Assembly (NCBI GenBank): GCA_023300185.1
Contig: CP097092.1
Location: 1,054,001-1,118,000, forward strand
DNA: 64,000 bases
Direction of reading: 5' to 3'
Origin: Lancefieldella parvula
GTDB lineage: Bacteria > Actinomycetota > Coriobacteriia > Coriobacteriales > Atopobiaceae
This document shows positions 43,027 to 51,406 of this stretch, in pieces. The translations under genes were made by a program, and so were the position numbers. Numbering within the stretch: position 1 is the first letter of the stretch; each line of letters begins with the position of its first letter. The notes beneath the pieces were generated by a model. The model was not told the DNA's origin. It made no database searches and was given only the letters and a program-made list of their open reading frames with translations.

Positions 43027-44153
43027 TTACCTCACCTCCTTTTGAGAACGCTCAAGGTAAGGCACAAGACCATGCTCCTTCAGATACTCATCAGGCAACT
43101 CGGAGAAACGATGGTGTTTACCAGGAATCTCCTTGATAACAGGGTGAACCTCAAGTCCCAGATCTGGGTGACTTGAACGAGGAGCAAACCTATCGCCTGT
43201 TGGGAAGTCTTCTGGAGAAGGAACAGAACCTGGTACCTGGTGAAGCCTGGTACCGTCCTGTGCGCCTTCCTCAATGGAAAGAACAGAGCCGAGAAGACCG
43301 CGGGTGTACTCGTGAACAGGATTGGTCAGAAGCTCAGTAGTAGCTGCCTGCTCAATAACCTGACCTGCGTACATAACGGTAATCTCAGAAGCAACCTCTG
43401 CAACAAGTGCAAGGTCGTGGCTAACAAAGATCATTGCAAAGCCAAGGCGACGCTGGAGGTCATTCAAGAGCTTGATAACCTGCTTCTGAACAGTAACGTC
43501 CAGAGCGGTTGTTGGCTCGTCGCAGATAACCAGTGAAGGATCGCGGGTTAAGTGCCATAGCAATCAGAACACGCTGACGCTGACCACCAGAAAGCTCATG
43601 TGGATAAGACTCAAGCGTACGCTTTGGATCCAGGCCTACAAGCTCCAGAAGCTCCTCTGCAGAACGAGTGCCTCCTCTGCTGGTAAGCTGCTTCATCTGA
43701 GAAGAGATAAGCATGGAAGGGTTCAGCGAAGACAGAGCATCCTGGTACACCATTGCAAGCTCGTGACCAAGCAGTTTGCGGTGCTCTTCTTTGGAGAGCT
43801 TCAGGAGGTCTTGGTCTTTGTAGAGAACCTCGACCAGTAATGGTTTCCTTTGGATCAGTCAGACCCATGATGACCTTGGTGGTAATAGACTTGCCACAGC
43901 CAGACTCGCCGACCAGTGCCATGCACTGACCAGGACGAACATCAAAGCTTACGTGGTCAACAACCTTAACGTCTCCATGAGACTCAAAGCTGATGCAAAG
44001 ATCTTTAACACTGAGCAATGGTGCAACATCAAAGTCTGGCTTACGCCTATCAGTTCTGGACAGCTCAACCTCTTTGAGTGCATTAAGTCTGCGCTCAAGG
44101 GACTCTGCTTGCTCTGCATACGCACGAACTGGATCAGATGCCAAGGATGTCAT
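43027..44153 (-). pseudogene. ABC transporter ATPase (OppD type) with two frameshifts
   Basis: Three frames must be joined to read one OppD-type ATPase. Part 1, from ATG 44153 (MTSLASDPVRAYAEQ), has Walker A VGESGCGKSI. Near 43832 one extra base shifts to part 2 (EVLYKDQDLLKL ... MVYQDALSSLNPS ... HELSGGQRQRVLIAMA). Near 43545-43547, in a run of three G (three C in the coding sense), one extra base shifts to part 3 (RDPSLVICDEPTTALDV ... FVSHDLALV). Everything expected of a working ATPase is present apart from the two single-base breaks, one in a homopolymer, which suggests sequencing error. The start overlaps the permease gene by 20 bases. Confidence 0.88.
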
Positions 44154-45069
44154 CTGCACGCCTGGAATCAGAGTTCTCTGTATCAACAGGAGCGCCAGGT
44201 GCTGCTGCCATAGCATCAGTAAGACCCTCGGAGAGGATGTTCAGTGCCAGGCAGGTCATCATAATAGCCAGACCTGGGAAGAATGCCTGCCACCAACGAC
44301 CAGCAAGAACGCCAGCACGAGCATCAGCCAGGATATTACCCCATGTTGGAGTTGGCTCTGCAATACCTGCACCAATGAAGGTCAAAGATGCCTCAAAGAT
44401 GATTGCGTCTGCAACAAGCGTAACGGTAAAGACCATGATTGGAGCAATGCAGTTACGAAGAACATGCTTCCACAGAATCCATGGTGCACGAGCACCAGAA
44501 ACAATGGTTGCCCTTACGTAATCTTCGCCGTACTCGCTTACGATGTTTGCACGAACAATACGAGCAATCTGTGGCGTGTACATAAAGCCAATGGCAAAGA
44601 TGATTGAAGGAACGCTGTTACCCAGAATAGAAACAAAGACTGCTGCAAGAGCAATGCCTGGGAACGACATGATGATGTCGAGCACACGCATGATGACCTC
44701 AGAGACAGCCTTTCTAGAAACAGCTGCAATTGCACCAATAATTGAGCCACACAGCAGTGCCATACCCGTAGCACCAAAGCCAATGACCAGTGAATACTGA
44801 CCACCATAAAGCATACGAGAAAGAATATCGCGGCCCTTATCGTCAGTACCAAAAATGAATCCATTGCCTGGAGCCTGACGAGCGTTGAAAATCTCAAGTG
44901 GGTTATGTGGAGCAATAAAGTTTGCAAAGACAGAAGCAAGAACAACAAAGACAAGAATGACAAGAGCAATCTTGGAAGCTGTCTTCATCTTCTTAAAGCC
45001 ACCAAAGGTTGAACCCTTTGCTGCAGCTTCTTCGAGCTTCTCGACTTGTTTTTTTCTAATTTGTACCAT
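44134..45069 (-). CDS. ABC transporter permease (OppC/DppC type)
   Basis: A 311-residue inner-membrane permease. A basic N-terminus precedes TASKIALVILVFVVLASVFA. The GTDDKGRDILSRMLYG motif is typical of DppC/OppC. The ATPase-contact region is GEDYVRATIVSGARAPWIL. The C-terminus runs into the start of the OppD-type gene. It lies 4 bases after the OppB-type permease. Part of the importer in the sialic acid operon. Confidence 0.93.
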   Translation of the reverse strand: MVQIRKKQVEKLEEAAAKGSTFGGFKKMKTASKIALVILVFVVLASVFANFIAPHNPLEIFNARQAPGNGFIFGTDDKGRDILSRMLYGGQYSLVIGFGATGMALLCGSIIGAIAAVSRKAVSEVIMRVLDIIMSFPGIALAAVFVSILGNSVPSIIFAIGFMYTPQIARIVRANIVSEYGEDYVRATIVSGARAPWILWKHVLRNCIAPIMVFTVTLVADAIIFEASLTFIGAGIAEPTPTWGNILADARAGVLAGRWWQAFFPGLAIMMTCLALNILSEGLTDAMAAAPGAPVDTENSDSRRADDILGI

Positions 45070-45073
45070 CGCA

Positions 45074-46031
45074 CTACACCGTCCTAATGCGTGGGTTAAT
45101 CAAGATGTACAACATATCAACAACAATGTTGATGATGATGAAGGACAGTGCAACGACAACAACAACGCCCTGAACAAGCATTGCCTCGTTACCCTGGATG
45201 CCCTCAAGAATAGCGGTACCCATGCCAGGAAGGTTAAAAATAACCTCAATAACAACGGCGCCACCCATGAGGTAACCAATCTTCAGACCAAGCGTGGTTA
45301 CAGGGGTAATAAGAGCGTTGCGAAGTACGTTTCTTGCGATAACGATTCTCTCTGGAATACCAGCGCCGCGAGCAGTGCGGACGTAGTCCTTATCCAGCTC
45401 CTCGACCATTGCGGTACGAACAATACGGGTCATCTGACCAGACATTGGAACCGCAAGTGCAAATGCCGGCATAATCATACGAGCAAGGTAGCCGCCAAGA
45501 TTTACCGTAGGATCTGGCAGTGCTCCAGAGGCAGGCAAAAGCTTGAGCGTAGACGCAAAGACCAGAATCAAAAGAACTGCCAACCAGAATGATGGCGTTG
45601 CAAGACCGGCGATTGAGAATACACGAATGATTTGATCGGGCCATTGGTCTCTATAGAGAGCCGCAATAACGCCCAACGTAAACGAAACTATTGCGCCAAT
45701 AAAGAGACCCATAAAGGTCAACTGCATAGTTACTGGCAGAGCCTTTGAAATTCTTTGCAGCAACTGAATAGTGAGAAGTGCCATAGGTACCCAGGTTTCC
45801 ATGAGCAACATCACCGATATAACGTACATATCTCACAGGCCATGGATCATCAAGGCCATTCTCAATGTGATACTGCTGGATAGCTTCTGCAGAAGCAGAC
45901 TCTCCCAAGGCATTGTATGCAGGATCAACATGCGAGAAAGACATTAGGAAGAATACGAGAAAGGTGACGCCTAGAGCCATAATCGGCAGCGCAATAAGAC
46001 GGCGTCCGATAAGACGTAATAGGTTGTTCAC
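45074..46031 (-). pseudogene. ABC transporter permease (OppB/DppB type) with a frameshift
   Basis: The first fragment, from 46031, reads NNLLRLIGRRLIALPIMALGV through HGNLGTYG. The family pattern then continues in another frame as LLQRISKALPVTMQLTFMGLF to the end at 45074. It includes the ATPase-contact motif DYVRTARGAGIPERIVIARN. The shift is somewhere between about 45750 and 45800. Together the parts give about 315 residues, the family norm. Since downstream permease and ATPases are otherwise well preserved, a base-level error is more likely than true loss. Confidence 0.87.
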
Positions 46032-46118
46032 TATCTCCCCCTCTCTCTTTAAAACAAACCGTACAAATAAAATTTGATGAGACTTTGTGCACCTCAGGAC
46101 TAAATTTAGCGCACAAGA

Positions 46119-46148
46119 GCCCGAGCGTTATAGGTAAAACGCTCGGGC
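46119..46148 (-). terminator. Hairpin between the binding-protein gene and the permease genes
   Basis: A stem GCCCGAGCGTT / AACGCTCGGGC (perfect 11 bp) has no T run. It lies 39 bases after the binding-protein stop. Such hairpins often protect the binding-protein message and give it higher expression than the permeases. Confidence 0.7.
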
Positions 46149-46186
46149 CCCAATGTATGAGATGCTAAGCGCGTGATGGCAACAAA

Positions 46187-47788
46187 TTAGCTAGCAGTAA
46201 CTGTGTTGACATCAATGAAGGACAGACCGGTGGTTCCGATACCCTTGAAGCCCTTGAGAGCAACGCCGTTGCTGTTTGGCTTCTCGCTCCAGGAAGCGGT
46301 GAAGGTCTTAGCAAAGAGAACTGGGTACAGAGGTACGTTCTCAGCGATGATGTCGAAGCACTCGTTCCAAGTGGACTGCTGATCAGCACCAGACTGGCCA
46401 AGAGCCTTGGTCATGAGCTCGTGAAGCTTGGTCCACTCAGCAGACTCCTTCCATGGGCAACGCTTGGTCATCCAGACGTTATCGCCATACCACCAGTTGA
46501 GCAGCAGGTCGACGTCTGCACCGAAGCAGGAAGGATCGCCAGGGGCAAGCAGGATGTCCCAAGAGCCGTCAACTGCGTCAATTGCAGCATAGGTTGCTGG
46601 AGAAGTATCGGAAACGATGCTTACGTTAAAGCCAAGTGCGTCGAGGTCGTTCTTGACCTGAGTTGCCATGGACTTAACCTGCTCGTTATCGGTGGTGCGA
46701 AGAACAACATCACCAGGAGTGATACCAGACTCAGAAATGAGCTTCTTAGCCTTATCAACATCGTGTGCATAGACAGTGGATGCCTTGTGATAGTTAGCAA
46801 AGGAAGAAGGAAGGTAGCTGGTAGCAATCTCAGCCTGACCAGAGAATGCGTTTGCAAGCATCTTGTCTGTATCAAGTGCATAGAGGCATGCCTGGCGAAC
46901 CTTAACGTTGTCCCAAGGAGCCTTGCCAAGGTTGAACATTGCAAAGCGGACACCAAAGCCCTGAACAGCGTCAACGGTGCAGCCTGCGCCCTTGAGCTGT
47001 TCTACAGCGTCTGCAGGAACCATTTCCATAGCAAGGGTGGTTCCGTCCTGCTGAGCGGTCAGACGAGCGGTTGGATCCTTAAGGACGTCATAGTGGAGCT
47101 TATCGTCCTTAGCAGGAGTTGCGCCGTTGTAGTTTGTGTTAGGAACAAGGTCAAGAGTGTTGTCAGAGATGGACTCGTACATCCATGGACCAGAACCGAC
47201 TGGCTGCTTCTTCATCTCATCCTGAGAGCTGCTTGCTGGAACAACGCGAACGATGGACAGACGCTCCTTGAGGAGGGAGAAGTTAGCAATAGTAGTCTTA
47301 ACGGTGACAGTCTTGTCATCCTTCTTCTCTACGGAAGCAATTGGAGCAAGCATTGGAACATAAACGCTACCCTTAGCAGCAGAACGGTTGAAGGACTCAA
47401 CAACGTCATCTGCCTTTACCTCGTTACCATCAGAGAACTTTGCGCCGTCACGGAGGGTAATCTCAAAGGTGTAATCGTCTACCTTCTTAGGATCAGCAGT
47501 AGCAAGCTCATTGAATGTGGAATAGTCGTGGAAGTTAAGACCATAGAGACCCTCAACTACCTGCCAGTTAACACCAAGAGCAAGTGCTGATGAAGTAGTA
47601 GATGGATCATAGTTCTGGGTTGAATAAGCGGTACCAGCAGTAATTGTGCCGCCGCCTTCCTTTCCAGATGGAGCTTCAGCTGCCTTCTGCTGTCCGCCAC
47701 CGCAAGCGGTGAGACCAAGGCCAGCTGCAACAGTTGCTCCACCAAGGAAGCCGCGACGCGAAAGTGGACGGTTAATAAACTCGCTCAT
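46187..47788 (-). CDS. Substrate-binding lipoprotein (SBP family 5), probable sialic acid or peptide binder
   Basis: First gene of the nan operon. The N-terminus has a twin-arginine-like LSRRGFLGG, a hydrophobic segment and lipobox LTAC (about residues 26-29), followed by a Gly/Gln/Ala/Glu linker, so it is a surface lipoprotein. The mature part is a family 5 binding protein (VEGLYGLNFHDYST, GAKFSDGNEVKADDVVESF). Family 5 members include OppA, and also the SatA sialic acid binder of Haemophilus ducreyi, which fits this operon. Ligand assignment is inference. AAAGAGG precedes the ATG, and a palindromic operator-like region lies 25-60 bases upstream. Confidence 0.88.
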   Translation of the reverse strand: MSEFINRPLSRRGFLGGATVAAGLGLTACGGGQQKAAEAPSGKEGGGTITAGTAYSTQNYDPSTTSSALALGVNWQVVEGLYGLNFHDYSTFNELATADPKKVDDYTFEITLRDGAKFSDGNEVKADDVVESFNRSAAKGSVYVPMLAPIASVEKKDDKTVTVKTTIANFSLLKERLSIVRVVPASSSQDEMKKQPVGSGPWMYESISDNTLDLVPNTNYNGATPAKDDKLHYDVLKDPTARLTAQQDGTTLAMEMVPADAVEQLKGAGCTVDAVQGFGVRFAMFNLGKAPWDNVKVRQACLYALDTDKMLANAFSGQAEIATSYLPSSFANYHKASTVYAHDVDKAKKLISESGITPGDVVLRTTDNEQVKSMATQVKNDLDALGFNVSIVSDTSPATYAAIDAVDGSWDILLAPGDPSCFGADVDLLLNWWYGDNVWMTKRCPWKESAEWTKLHELMTKALGQSGADQQSTWNECFDIIAENVPLYPVLFAKTFTASWSEKPNSNGVALKGFKGIGTTGLSFIDVNTVTAS

Positions 47789-47812
47789 TTCTGCCTCTTT
47801 CTAAAAACTCTC

Positions 47813-47867
47813 CTTGCCACAACGTGGCACCAATGCCACTTGTGTGGCTTACATCTACATAACTATA
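47813..47867 (-). promoter_or_regulatory. Candidate operator and promoter of the sialic acid operon
   Basis: Two adjacent inverted repeats stand immediately upstream of the binding-protein gene: TGCCAC-AAC-GTGGCA (47815-47829) and GCCAC-TTGT-GTGGC (47835-47848), with a third palindrome GTGGCA-CCAA-TGCCAC across them. A -10-like TATAGT (minus strand) is at 47862-47867, so the palindromes would cover the transcription start and leader, as expected for a repressor. The regulator is not in the window. Confidence 0.6.
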
Positions 47868-47996
47868 TGAAGAAAAGATATTTCCTCTGAACACAGTTCG
47901 CCCAACGGTATTAATTTCTCGCCCATTGGCTGCTCAAAATATGAAAACGTGTTTTGTTGTATTATTTACTGCATATAAATCTTAATAGCAGCTAAG

Positions 47997-48020
47997 AAGG
48001 CCCGCAGTTAGCGGGCTTTA
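47997..48020. terminator. Hairpin GCCCGC/GCGGGC
   Basis: A six-bp GC stem with loop AGTTA is followed on the plus strand by TTTACTATTATTTTA and on the minus strand by CTTCTT. It could end a minus-strand transcript from the broken secreted-protein gene or an unrecognised plus-strand RNA. Confidence 0.5.
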
Positions 48021-48152
48021 CTATTATTTTACCTTGCTATAATATATAAAATATTTAACTAACTACATAAGTAGTAATTATTGTCAACTACCGTTTACCG
48101 ATGTTTTACTACCGTTTGCCTTTAGAAATTACGGATATGTTGTGGAGATTAA

Positions 48153-48185
48153 ACAAGAGTCAGCCCAAAATGAACTGACTCTTGT
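48153..48185. terminator. Hairpin ACAAGAGTCAG/CTGACTCTTGT
   Basis: A perfect 11-bp stem around a short loop lies 92 bases past the end of the broken secreted-protein gene. Short T stretches flank it on both strands. It is the most likely terminator for that gene. Confidence 0.65.
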
Positions 48186-48276
48186 CTTAAAACAGCGAAA
48201 ACACCTCAAGATTACTTAACTAAATCTAACTAGCTCTACAAAGAAAGACTGTTAAGTTTTGCAAGACGTAATTCCG

Positions 48277-48936
48277 CTATCTGTACGAATATCCTTCAGA
48301 AATTAGACTATTCCCTTTGCAATAACTTAATAACTTTATAAGAACTTTATTTGAATCAAAACTCTGAACTCTACATACTGAATTATTACACTCTGATTTA
48401 TACAGAGATAAGCTTGTCCAATCAAACGTTAAAAAGAAGTCCTTTAGAATGTTCTGGACACCTTCATCGAACTCATTAATGCTCAATATCTCACCTGAGG
48501 TCATTGAGATAAATGTGTTTCCATCAGTATAAAAACAATCATCATTTATATCGACATACACTCTTGACTCAACATGTTCACAATTTCAACCGACCCTATT
48601 GAAGAACAGTAGGCGTATCCATTATTAATCGAATCATAAATGCCAGCAATCTTTGCAACTACAGTTCCATTTGAATACACCGGGAAATAGACTACCGGCC
48701 TTTCAACTAGACCATTTGACGAATATATATATTCAGGTATGTAGTTTCGCAACTCATATTCTGTTTGATTCAGTAGAAATATTATTCACGCTTAGAAGCT
48801 CTGGAATTATAGTAGCGGTAAGCTCTTCAACCTCCTTTAAGGGAATGTCCCTTGCGAAAACCTGGATTGGCGTAAAAAAGACACAAAAGATTAGGAATAG
48901 AGCAATAAGGCTAAAGCGCAATTTATTATTCTTCAA
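48277..48936 (-). pseudogene. Secreted hypothetical protein with two frameshifts
   Basis: Not recognised. The start at 48936 gives a clear signal peptide (MKNNKLRFSLIALFLIFCVFF, cleavage likely after VFA). The frame then breaks near 48768-48774 and continues as NQTEYELRNYIPEYIYSS. It breaks again near 48567-48580 and continues as VESRVYVDINDDCFYTDG. Joined, it would be about 215 residues, rich in Ser, Asn and Ile, with three or four cysteines. The region is AT-rich compared with the rest of the window, suggesting recent acquisition. Whether the breaks are real or errors cannot be told from the sequence. Confidence 0.6.
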
Positions 48937-49121
48937 AATACCCTCCCAACACTAAAAAGGTATTTATCAACTAATAATAAATAAAAAGAATGTAAGACTC
49001 AAAAGTTTTATTCTGTTATCGGGATAAATTTAATGTTAAATGCAAAAAAATACACAACACTAGTAAGTATTTCACATACTAGATATTTGAAAAACAAATA
49101 ACTCTATTGCTTGATTTGATT

Positions 49122-49355
49122 TTAGAGATTGTGCTTCTTCATCCTTTGCTCAAAGAGCTCGTTGATAATCTTTGACATCTCTTCAACTTGTTGAGTACTA
49201 GGTTCACCCTCAAATGTAGCGTATAGCTCTGGATGCTTCTGAGCAATATATTCGCAAGACTTGCTTGTTGCATGTCCACGAACAAAGAACGGAATACGCT
49301 TAATGTATTCAGGATTTACCAGTGCCAAGATCTTCTCGTCTGCTGTTTTACTCAT
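49122..49355 (-). CDS. Small hypothetical cytosolic protein downstream of uvrC
   Basis: Not recognised. 77 residues from ATG 49355 (MSKTADEKI), with AAGGGGAG upstream; it overlaps the end of uvrC by 8 bases, implying coupled translation. No signal peptide or membrane segment is seen. The predicted content is mostly helical with a charged C-terminus (KIINELFEQRMKKHNL). It is the last gene of the uvrA-ybaK-murJ-uvrC run. Confidence 0.75.
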   Translation of the reverse strand: MSKTADEKILALVNPEYIKRIPFFVRGHATSKSCEYIAQKHPELYATFEGEPSTQQVEEMSKIINELFEQRMKKHNL

Positions 49356-51405
49356 GAGTTTCTCCCCTTGCATCTAACTTCTCATGTACAGTCATGGAAG
49401 ATTCTTCCCAAGCTTTGAGTTCTTCATAAATAGTTTCTGCCAAGTTCACAGAAACACCTTTTACCTGAGAGATGTCCTCAACACTTGCAGCCTTTAAGCG
49501 CTTAAAAGAGCCAAAATGGCGCATGATATCTTTTTTGCGTTTAGGTCCTACACCAGGGATTTCATCCAGAATAGAGACAGTCATTGCCTTATCTCTAAGC
49601 TCACGATGGAAGGTAATCGCAAAACGGTGAGATTCATCACGGACTTGCTTGATAAGGTACAGAGAAGCAGACCCTGTAGGCAACACAATTGGCGTGTCGT
49701 CCCAAGGCACAAAGACTTCCTCATCAGACTTAGCAAGGCCGCAGACAGGAATATCCAAGCCTAGCTCGTTAAGCTGATTGATAGCGGCGGTCAGCTGAGG
49801 CTTACCACCATCAACTACCAGCAAATCAGGTCGTGAGCCAAAGCGCTCATCTGCCATGCGTTCCGGGCTATACCTTCTGCCCAGGACTTCTGTCATTGAG
49901 ACAAAGTCGTTAGCTTCATCAAGCTCAGCGCGAATCTTAAAGCGGCGATACTGGCTTTTATCAGCCTTTCCGTTAGTAAAGACCACCATAGATGCAACAG
50001 TAAAGTTGCCATGAAGCGTAGAGATATCAAAGCACTCAATGCGCAGCGGCGGCGCATCAAGCGCAAGTGCACTTTCAAGCTGAAGAAGTGCCTGGTTAGT
50101 GCGGTCATCGGCATAGCCCGTGCGAATCATGTGGCGCATCAGTGCATGACGAGCGTTAGCAGAAGCCATCTGGAGAAGACGGAACTTCTCGCCACGTTGT
50201 GGGTGGTGAAGCACGCAGTTGTGGCCTCGTTTTTGCGTCAGCCACTCGGACAAAACCTCTGCGTCGAGAAGATCGATGGGCAGGTTAACCTCTGCGGGAA
50301 TGTCAGCGGTTTCGTCGTAGTAGCGCTTTAGGAAGCCCGAAACCAGCTCTTCCTCGGAAACGTCCAAGCCTTTGTCCAGGATAAACTCAACTGAGCGGAT
50401 GGTACGACCTTCTCGCACAACAAACACGCAGGCAGCGGAGATAGTTTCTTCTCGATAAATGCCAATGAGGTCAATGTTGACTGAGGTAGGAAACGTGACT
50501 TGCTGGCGGTCATCAAGATCAGAGAGTGAAGTCAGACGGGACTTGAGCCTAGCTGCCTTCTCAAAATCCAGGTCAGCGGCGGCTTCTTGCATCTGGTCTT
50601 TGAGCTCAGAGACAATCTCGGAACGATTTCCGCGGAGGAAGTTTTCTACCTGCCTGACGTTCTTTGCGTAGGAAACGGTATCAATGGCGCCAACGCACAC
50701 GCCAGGACCCTTGCCTACGTGGTAATCAAAGCAGGGACGCCCCTTCTTTGCCAGCAGCAAGTTAGCAACAGCCGCGCCATCAGGGTCTTTTTCAAGCAGG
50801 CGCTTGGCGCGTTTCCACTCCACGCACGTAGCGGAGCAGATAGGCACTACTTTTCTGAGTGTCTCAATAGTCTGGCGAGCAGCGTAAGAATCAGTGTAGG
50901 GACCAAAATAGCGTGTACCCTTCTTGTGTTTCTCGCGCGTGTATTTAATTGCTGGGAAGGTATCTGACTCGGTAATGGCAATGTAGGGATAGCTCTTATC
51001 GTCTTTGAAGTCCACGTTAAAGTACGGACGATACTGAGCGATAAGATTGCGCTCCAGCACCAGTGCTTCGTGCTCGTTTTCTACCACAATGTAGTCAAAA
51101 CTACGCACGACCTGCATCATCAGTGGAATCTTGGCTCGATCATCTTGAAGTGTGACGTACTGCCTCATGCGAGCACGCAGGTTCTTAGCTTTTCCTACAT
51201 AGATAACCTTGCCAGACCCATCTTTCCAGAGGTAACAGCCTGGATCAGTTGGCACCTGATCAACCTGCTCTCTGATGGATACCAGATCATCTGAAGGCTC
51301 GGAAGAAAATGACGGCGCAAGTCCCGGCGCCCCCGAAGGCACGTAGTTGGGATCAAGGTTGTTCTGAGAGCTATCTTTGCCGCTTTTTGCGCCGCTTCTG
51401 GCCAT
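49348..51405 (-). CDS. uvrC: Excinuclease ABC subunit C
   Basis: Nuclease of nucleotide excision repair that cuts both sides of the lesion after UvrB loading. It has an N-terminal GIY-YIG domain (DPGCYLWKDGSGKVIYVGKAKNLRARM), the UvrB-binding UVR motif (ELKDQMQEAAADLDFEKAARLK), an RNase H-like endonuclease domain (IECFDISTLHGN, LLVVDGGKPQL) and a C-terminal helix-hairpin-helix pair (IPGVGPKRKKDIMRHF). At 685 residues it is complete with a short low-complexity N-terminal extension. It lies one base after murJ. Confidence 0.98.
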   Translation of the reverse strand: MARSGAKSGKDSSQNNLDPNYVPSGAPGLAPSFSSEPSDDLVSIREQVDQVPTDPGCYLWKDGSGKVIYVGKAKNLRARMRQYVTLQDDRAKIPLMMQVVRSFDYIVVENEHEALVLERNLIAQYRPYFNVDFKDDKSYPYIAITESDTFPAIKYTREKHKKGTRYFGPYTDSYAARQTIETLRKVVPICSATCVEWKRAKRLLEKDPDGAAVANLLLAKKGRPCFDYHVGKGPGVCVGAIDTVSYAKNVRQVENFLRGNRSEIVSELKDQMQEAAADLDFEKAARLKSRLTSLSDLDDRQQVTFPTSVNIDLIGIYREETISAACVFVVREGRTIRSVEFILDKGLDVSEEELVSGFLKRYYDETADIPAEVNLPIDLLDAEVLSEWLTQKRGHNCVLHHPQRGEKFRLLQMASANARHALMRHMIRTGYADDRTNQALLQLESALALDAPPLRIECFDISTLHGNFTVASMVVFTNGKADKSQYRRFKIRAELDEANDFVSMTEVLGRRYSPERMADERFGSRPDLLVVDGGKPQLTAAINQLNELGLDIPVCGLAKSDEEVFVPWDDTPIVLPTGSASLYLIKQVRDESHRFAITFHRELRDKAMTVSILDEIPGVGPKRKKDIMRHFGSFKRLKAASVEDISQVKGVSVNLAETIYEELKAWEESSMTVHEKLDARGETHE

Positions 51406-51406
51406 A

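Larger units (their letters stand above)
47868..48276. other. AT-rich non-coding stretch with repeats and hairpins
   Basis: No supportable gene. It holds a direct repeat CTACCGTTTACC / CTACCGTTTGCC (about 48090 and 48111) and two hairpins (47997-48020 and 48153-48185, listed separately). It is markedly richer in A and T than flanking genes. One octamer GGCGAGAA (minus strand) is at 47916. A small RNA is possible but not shown. Confidence 0.45.

Noticed and set aside
43545..43832. Programmed frameshifting in the OppD-type gene
   Set aside because: Two separate shifts are needed, no slippery heptamer plus pseudoknot is evident, and similar breaks occur in unrelated genes here, so base errors are simpler.
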